NCBI GenBank assembly: GCA_013398175.1 | Contig: VZRZ01007879.1 | Location: 187,138 to 251,137, forward strand | Origin: Climacteris rufus | Lineage: Eukaryota; Chordata; Aves; Passeriformes; Climacteridae | DNA length: 64,000 bases | Direction: 5' to 3' | Part shown: positions 57,791-64,000 of the stretch, piece after piece | Layout: every line of letters starts with the position of its first letter | Position numbering within the stretch: position 1 is the stretch's first letter | Translations under genes and position numbers: made by a program | The notes under the pieces: model-generated | What the model was told of the DNA's origin: nothing | The model's input: only the letters and a program-made list of their open reading frames with translations | Database searches by the model: none

Positions 57791-58589
57791 GCTGCATTGA
57801 TGGGCAACCATCTATTTTCCAGCAGTAATCAAACTTTAGCACCTCAAATTACATGCTCTAATTTTATACAGGTACAATGGCAGGAAACCTGAACCTGAAC
57901 CAGTTGAAGAACTGAAAGTTCTTTATCTCTTATTAAAGCTGCATTTTATGAACACAATGCACCAGAGGCTTTGTACTGCCATAGAAAATTCATGTAAAAA
58001 GGAAGACACAAGCTTTCTGAATCACAGTTCTCGTTTTAATAAGCCAGCAGACCATCCTCCATCCTAGCAGGTTCTATGTGCTAATATTATTTATTGTATT
58101 AAATGTTGAATTCTGGTTATTCAGTCTAAGCTGGCGGATTTTGAGAGCATGTGTTTAAATTAGTTTCAGCCGTGTTCCAGATAAGACTGTGCTCTAATGA
58201 ACAATGTGAAATTGCACATTTTAAGATCTAAAAGACATGGTACGACCTTCCATGTGTTGTTGATTCATCTTAAGCCTTTTTGAAAAGGAAGAATCTTGGC
58301 TGTTGCAGGGGCTGAATATTTCCATTAGAGTTAGGCTGACCAAGTGGCTAAGCACCTTTCCCTGGGCTTGTACTGCATTAAGCATCTCCCTTTTTTAAAC
58401 AGTCTGACCCATGGGAAGTCCTTCAGAGGGATGGTAAGGTGGCTGCTACCCACTGGCAAGTGATGCTGGGCAATTTTTGGCACCTTGCTGTGAACCAGCT
58501 GTAAGTGAGGGCAGCTGTAAGAGGGGCAACTTCGGGATGCCATGAGGATGCACTGACCTGTAATGCACAGGTTGCCACCCACATCACCT

Positions 58590-58870
58590 GAAGGTGTCCC
58601 AATTAACTGAAATTACAATCCCAATTAAGCAGCTGTCCTTGCCACCAAGTATCATTCGGCGTAAATTGATTCCTCGGGAAGCATCTTGATTAAGTACTTT
58701 TCTAATCATGTGGTGCACTGTAGAGTTAATGAGGATTTATAGATCAATGTGCTAAATTGCAACAGCTTTGTGTGTGCCAGAGCTAGATTTATTTATGTTT
58801 TATCAGAATCTTTAGGTCAGTAATGTCTGTCATGCTGCAGAGGATTAGGATTAAGGACATGTCATGCTAC
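58590..58870. promoter_or_regulatory. Candidate conserved non-coding element
   Basis: Dense in homeodomain- and forkhead-like cores (aattaactgaaattacaatc, caattaagcagctgtcc, tctaatcatgtgg, atttatttatg), without repeats or an open frame. Looks like an enhancer by composition only. Confidence 0.3.
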
Positions 58871-59097
58871 AGAGAAGGGACTTGGGTGATTTTTACCCTG
58901 CCACTCAGACACACATGTGGCAACTTGCTTGAAAGACTATTTGTGTATCAGCAGCACAAGTTATGGGGAGCAGATCACTGCTGAGCAATTCAAAAGCAAC
59001 TTTATTATTTAATTTCACATTAGGACATACTTTAAATTTTAACTACAATGTTATTATACTGTTCACAGTTTGTGTGTATTCATGTAATGTACCAATT

Positions 59098-59114
59098 AAA
59101 AAAAAAAAAAAAAA
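59098..59114 (+). repeat. Poly-A run
   Basis: 17 consecutive A after accaatt. The preceding sequence does not resemble a named retrotransposon, so I do not call a retroposition. Confidence 0.8.
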
Positions 59115-60374
59115 CAGGAACCAAATATCGAAGTCAATTAAAATTGAGCTGAAATTAGGCCACTATATGTTCTACGTAAAACAGGTCCTTGTGAACCCTA
59201 GAGTTTTACCACCCTGATTTGCCTTTACCTATTGGGGCTTTTTTAATTCTTAAATGTGAAGATATTTTTTCTCTGTTGTGAATTATCAAAACTTGTTAGT
59301 AAAATTTACACTGTGACTGGTCTTTAAGCTCTTTTCCACTATTGGTGAAAAAATTAGATTCATCTGCATAGCTAAGCATTACTGGCAGAAGAAAAGAGAG
59401 GAGCTGACAGTGTAGAGAAGGATTCTAAATCTACAGTGATAGCTACTCATCCAAGCAAAACCTGCAAACTTCTTGCTGTTTCTGGACATGGTGGCTGAAA
59501 AACCTAAAAGAGCATCCAGCTGGATTTGTTACACACATAATTGGAAAGGTACTGCATGGCAGTCAATCTGGAAGCTGCACTAGATTTTTTCTAAACACTA
59601 CAGGTCATGAAGGCACTCTGTTTAAAGTGTTTCTTTCTTTATCTCCATTCCACTCATGTTTCTTATTAACGAGTTGCATGTGAAACATGACATCCTGTGA
59701 GTGAAGCTCTGTCTGATTCCATTGTACAGCCTTTTTACAAAATATGCAGATGATGTATAGGTAGTCTTTTTCTTGGGCACTCTGCTAAAGTGTTGTTTTA
59801 AAGATGCAGTGAAGCTTTTTTTTTTTTTTCCCTAGAAAACAGTCAGTGATAACAGTTTAGCAAAGCAGGGAAATTATTATTAATTACAAAATACATTTAT
59901 TTTTCTAACTGAGATAGATCAGAAACCTAAATCTTCCCTTCTTTTTAGTTAGAATTGAAGAATTTTGTCGGAATAAGGGAGCAGCCATAAGAGGCTAAAG
60001 TTGGTGCTCTTTATCATTTAGGTTTTAAGGGCAGAAGCCAGTGCAATCCTCAGTGCTTTGATACCCCTTCCCCTGTGTTTGTTATTCCTGCAGCCATGAC
60101 TCATCCTAAAAGTGCTGCTCAAGAGAAAACCACTTGCATGGAAAAGGACTGAACCCCCAATTCTGCCACGTTTCCTTGGGTCGGCTCTCGAGTCACTCAC
60201 ACCATAAGGAACGGGAGGCACGGCTTTTTCCAGGCACTTGCCTGCGACATCCTGCTCACCGCAAGATGTAACGAGCACTGAAAGGTGCCCAGCTCTTAGG
60301 AAGGTGCAAAACTCCACTGAAAGTTTGCCACAGTTGGCAGCTGTGTTATAAAACCACCTCAAGCACAAGCAGAG

Positions 60375-60710
60375 TATTTTCGAACTCTGGCTCACATGAC
60401 AGGTCAGTCACGCCGCCTCCTCGCAATGCGGGTCACGCTGCTCTCAGAAACGCGTTTATGCTTCCGTAATCACCGACGGTCCGGCCTGGAAAGGAGGGAA
60501 AGCCGAGCTGCGAGCGCGGCTCTGGGCAGAACGCCGGGCCGGTCGCGCATCCCGCGGCTCCAGGCTGCCCCCGTGCGACCGCCGCTCCTGCGCCCGCCCC
60601 GGCGCCTCCCTCGCAGCCCCGCCGCTCCGAACCTCCCGCTCCCAAAAAACTGAGTTTGCCCATGTAACACCGCAACCATGCGCTCTGCTCCCCCCCCCGC
60701 TTCGTCTTTA
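60375..60710. promoter_or_regulatory. CpG island, probable promoter
   Basis: Sharp rise in GC and CpG in AT-rich surroundings; by eye more than 25 CpG dinucleotides lie between 60405 and 60660. It contains a GC box on the reverse strand (cccgcccc, 60593-60600), has no TATA box and is followed by a C9-10 run near 60690. This is typical for a constitutive bird promoter. No recognisable coding exon starts from it on either strand, so the transcript and its direction are unknown. It could be an untranslated first exon of the next gene or a lncRNA promoter. Confidence 0.7.
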
Positions 60711-62383
60711 ATCTGCGGGAGTGATGGATGGTGCCTCTGACTAGGTAAACATTCAGTCAATCTGGTGGGGAAGCACATGTGTTATTTACAGCGTATCACT
60801 GAAACGATGCACAAAATACAGAACTCATTTTCTTAAGGGCTTTTCTATTGGGGCTTTCATCACCGTGTCTGCCAGCTTTGTGAAGAGTAATGACTATTTT
60901 TGCAGTTTGTCTGGAAACTGACGGGGTGCTATTCACTCTGTACAGAAGGGGGAAGTGAGGCATAAGGAGATTAAAGGCGTCAACTGCCAAAAATAATCAA
61001 CTAATTTTAAGCACTGAATTTCTGAAATCTGATTTATTCCCTTTTAACCCAATTATTTAGATACCACTTTACATATTCAAGGCACTGCTTCTTGCCACCA
61101 GCTGCAGCTCTGAGTGCTCCAGATCTGCTGAGGGAAGTTTTGAGATGCTTGTCAAGCACCCAGAAAAGGACTGTGTGAGTAATGACTGGTACATGGAAAT
61201 ACACAATTATAGAAAGTTGTATCCAAGAGATCTGCAAATCACTGCACTTGCGATCTGTAGCAGGGCAGCACTGCCTGGCAGAAGGGAAATGATGTATTCC
61301 TTACAGTATTTCTTGTTTATTGGCATACCTGCTTCTGCTATCAGTGCAGCAAGGTTGCTGCAGATCCCTTCCTCTCTGTACCAGCTGAGAGGAGAACTGA
61401 CTGGGGACTGCATCTGTCAGGATTAACTGCTCCTGAATTTCACTTTACTGTCAGGTTATTTCTATCTGGAAGAGCCTTCCTTTTTTCCAAATTCCAAATT
61501 TCTACGTAATTTGATTATCAAGATGTGAACAGCAGGCCAGCACGTCTAATATGTGCAGAAGACTGTAATACCCATTTATTGAAGGCACTGCTAAATCTGG
61601 CTTATTTGTGTCAATTTTGGCTTTCTAATCTGAAACAGTGTCTGGTCCTGTGGACTCCTAGCATGGCATTTCCTTCCATGGAATTCTCAGGTGAGCAGCC
61701 ATACTCTCAGGCCCACAATGACAGCTGCTGACATGCCGTGCTGAGTGTTCACCACCTAGTGAGACTCTGTAGCTCACAGGTTTTATTTTTAGGTAATGAA
61801 TTAAGTGAACTACATATATCCACTGCAGTCCCCCAAAAATTCCATCTGAAAGCACCAACAAGGCTGCTATACAACAATTTTGATATGAGGTTGTTAGAGC
61901 AATGATGGCTGCTGTAGATTATCGTTGATACGGATGTCGCTCAGAAGCAAATGAATAAAAGACATTTATCTGGTTCTCAAAAGTGGTATTTCCAGATTTG
62001 GTAACTCCTTGCTTTGAAAAGCAAATCATGATTCATTGCTACCCTGCTGCAGGGAACATCCAGAAAAGAAGGAAGAAATTTTAAAATAGCTGTAGCTGGA
62101 AAGCAGGAAGACCTTAACACAGAATGAGCAAAAGTGCAGGACGTATTCCAACAAGAGACAAGAAAGGTATTCATTCTAAAGTAAAGCACTTGAGTGTCAC
62201 AGTGTACAGTCTTCTCACTGGCAGATGTTTTTATGGTGTTTTTCATCATGCTCTGGGCTTGTAATTAGAGATATTAGCATACCCAAAGGATCAATGATCA
62301 TAGCTCTATGGTGGGAAGTATAAGGAAATTTGCACTTTCTTTCATGTTGTTTTCCATTCTATTACTCCCCTCTAAACAATTTG

Positions 62384-62397
62384 CCACGAGGGGGCAC
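62384..62397 (+). promoter_or_regulatory. CTCF-like motif
   Basis: ccacgagggggcac agrees with the vertebrate CTCF core CCASYAGRKGGCRS at 13 of 14 positions. Confidence 0.6.
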
Positions 62398-62542
62398 AAA
62401 CTCTATTAGTAAACAGAGTTTCTAAGAATTCTGTTATTAAATAGTCTTTTGCTATTGTCCCATCATAAATTAAACCTGTGTGCCAGTACAAAAGAGTACA
62501 GAAGGATGTTTGTGTATTTATCCAAGCTGGTTAAAATACAAA

Positions 62543-62556
62543 CCAAAAGGGGGCAG
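62543..62556 (+). promoter_or_regulatory. Second CTCF-like motif, same orientation
   Basis: ccaaaagggggcag agrees with the CTCF core at 12 of 14 positions and lies 159 bp after the first motif on the same strand. Confidence 0.45.
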
Positions 62557-64000
62557 GTCATGACGCAGTGTGGTCACAAACACACTTAACTGGGGCTGGG
62601 GTGAGAGCTTCCTCAAGCACTGTGTGCTGCTTGCAAGGGCTCACATTTCCTGGTGGGGATTTTTTTTCAGTTTCCAGTGACTGTTTTTCATGTCAATTGT
62701 TTGAAACCCCTGTATTTTATTTCAATGAACCTCCCCCCTGCAGAGAAGGCCACTTTTCAGTGCACTGATAAGGCACTAATGCCTGCTTGTTAATACAGTA
62801 GATCAAAATTACCAGAAAGCCTGAACAATCAGCAGTATGTTAAATGGTTTTTTGTTTTGCCCATTCCCCTCTCACTGCAGCATTTTGTTTCTCTCACGTG
62901 TAGCTCTAATAATTCCACAGCATTTGCATTACCCCAAAGCTTCCCCAGAAAAAAGCTCTGCTGTACTCTGCCCAGTTCAGGAATTGATCACTTGCAGTAA
63001 GAAAAACATGAGGGGCTAGTTCTCTTTTGCCCCTACCAAAGCAAAAATGAATCTTATTCCAGTTTTATCCCTAATGCTAATATTTTTCTTGCATGCACTA
63101 TATATATATAGAAATATATATTTATTCCCTGTGCACACAGACACTGTATTCAGAAAGAGGGTAGTGACATCCAGTATACTCTTTCTGAAACAGTCTCAGT
63201 GGAGGAAAACTGTATCTGTAGGACTGAATTTTCAGAGGACACAAAATAGTTTGAGCATTTGACGTTTAAGATAGGATCCTGTCACGGTGTTGAGCTCTTT
63301 TCTCACACAGATGCCTCACATGATATCAAAGACAAACTGTACTGTAGGTCTGAATTGCTGTATGAGTTGGGTACCTAATCAGCCTTGAGCACCACATCTT
63401 ATTACCTAAAATTAACTGAAAACTCTTAAAAAAAGTACTTTCCTCTACCTATAAGTCACATGACATTCAGGAGCAGAGATTAGAGGGAACACAGATATTC
63501 AGGGAGAAAGACAAGCAAATCTTCCACAGACAGCATCACATAGAAGTTGTTGAATTTCTCAGTTCAGTTTTCTGCTAGTTTTCTTCATCTTCATGTCAAT
63601 CCCCTATAAAAAGAACTGACTTGCACTCAGCAGTTTTCCACATGAAAAAACTCCTGTGCAGCTGACTTTGAGATACAGTCTTCTCATCAGGAAATCCAGA
63701 CCAGTAACACCTTACTCAAAAAATCAGAGAATAAGTTAATACCAGTGCTTCACCTTTCTTAGCCCACTCTCAGTGGAAATCTCCCAATGTGTGCAGGCTC
63801 AGTGAAGATGTAACTGTAATGGAGAACCAGATGTTTGTGAAAAAAGCACAAATGAATATTGAATCCTCTTAGCATTTTTTCACATGCCAGAAATATTAAA
63901 ACTACCCACTCTAGCAGACTTTTGATGAACAGGGAACAGCTGAAGCCCTCATTGTTTCATGCACAGAGCAATACATGTATTTGATTGTGGCAGTTTTATT

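Larger units (their letters stand above)
55966..60374. other. Intergenic DNA downstream of PAM
   Basis: No gene is recognised. It holds one CR1 copy (57211-57790), two blocks that look like conserved non-coding elements (56090-56345 and 58590-58870) and a poly-A run (59098-59114). Confidence 0.75.
60711..64000. other. Intergenic or intronic DNA to the right edge
   Basis: No coding exon is recognised on either strand. It contains two CTCF-like motifs (62384-62397 and 62543-62556) and a TA-rich tract near 63100-63122. If the CpG island promotes rightwards, this would be its first intron. Confidence 0.6.

Noticed and set aside
59098..59114. Poly-A run as the tail of a processed pseudogene
   Set aside because: The upstream sequence shows no coding similarity and no target-site duplication that I can find.
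60396..60675. Arg/Pro/Ala-rich open stretches on both strands
   Set aside because: Artefacts of CpG-island composition; open on both strands at once and without recognisable protein features.
1..64000. Prokaryotic features such as operons, CRISPR arrays, riboswitches or phage genes
   Set aside because: Spliced vertebrate gene structure throughout; no regularly spaced direct repeats, no bacterial gene organisation.

Overview
The window is vertebrate nuclear DNA, most likely from a bird. The main evidence is a set of 5'-truncated CR1 LINE copies with the typical avian CR1 3' end, together with compact introns and low repeat content. Species cannot be decided from the sequence.

Almost everything from the left edge to about 56 kb is one plus-strand gene, PAM (peptidylglycine alpha-amidating monooxygenase), entered inside an intron. 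I can place 22 coding exons between 3796 and 55029. All have GT-AG borders, and their phases join into one open frame of 2635 bp (the last base of a split Trp codon, then 877 codons and a stop). The first part of the gene (signal peptide, start of the PHM domain and its first copper-ligand His pair) lies upstream of the window. Exons at 3796-19657 encode the rest of PHM (copper monooxygenase). Exons at 20307-32817 encode the linker between the two enzyme domains, including the long optional exon with the Lys-Lys processing site. Exons at 37825-49332 encode PAL (zinc lyase). Exons at 50682-55029 encode the stalk, the transmembrane helix and the acidic cytosolic tail. Every PHM and PAL catalytic residue expected in this part is present, so the gene looks functional.

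The most unusual feature is in the linker. A segment of about 300 bp carrying a whole 72-bp exon is tandemly duplicated (20133-20430 and 20431-about 20705). Both exon copies are open, both are phase 1-1, and both keep a polypyrimidine tract, acceptor and donor. Five of 24 codons differ in meaning, so the gene could make linkers with copy 1, copy 2, both or neither, without changing frame.

Downstream of PAM (55.03-64 kb) there is a multi-poly(A)-signal 3' UTR and then intergenic DNA. This holds one CR1 copy, two stretches that look like conserved non-coding elements, an isolated CpG island at about 60.4-60.7 kb with no recognisable coding exon, and two same-strand CTCF-like motifs at 62.4-62.6 kb. 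I recognise no second protein-coding gene, no tRNA or rRNA, and no CRISPR array.
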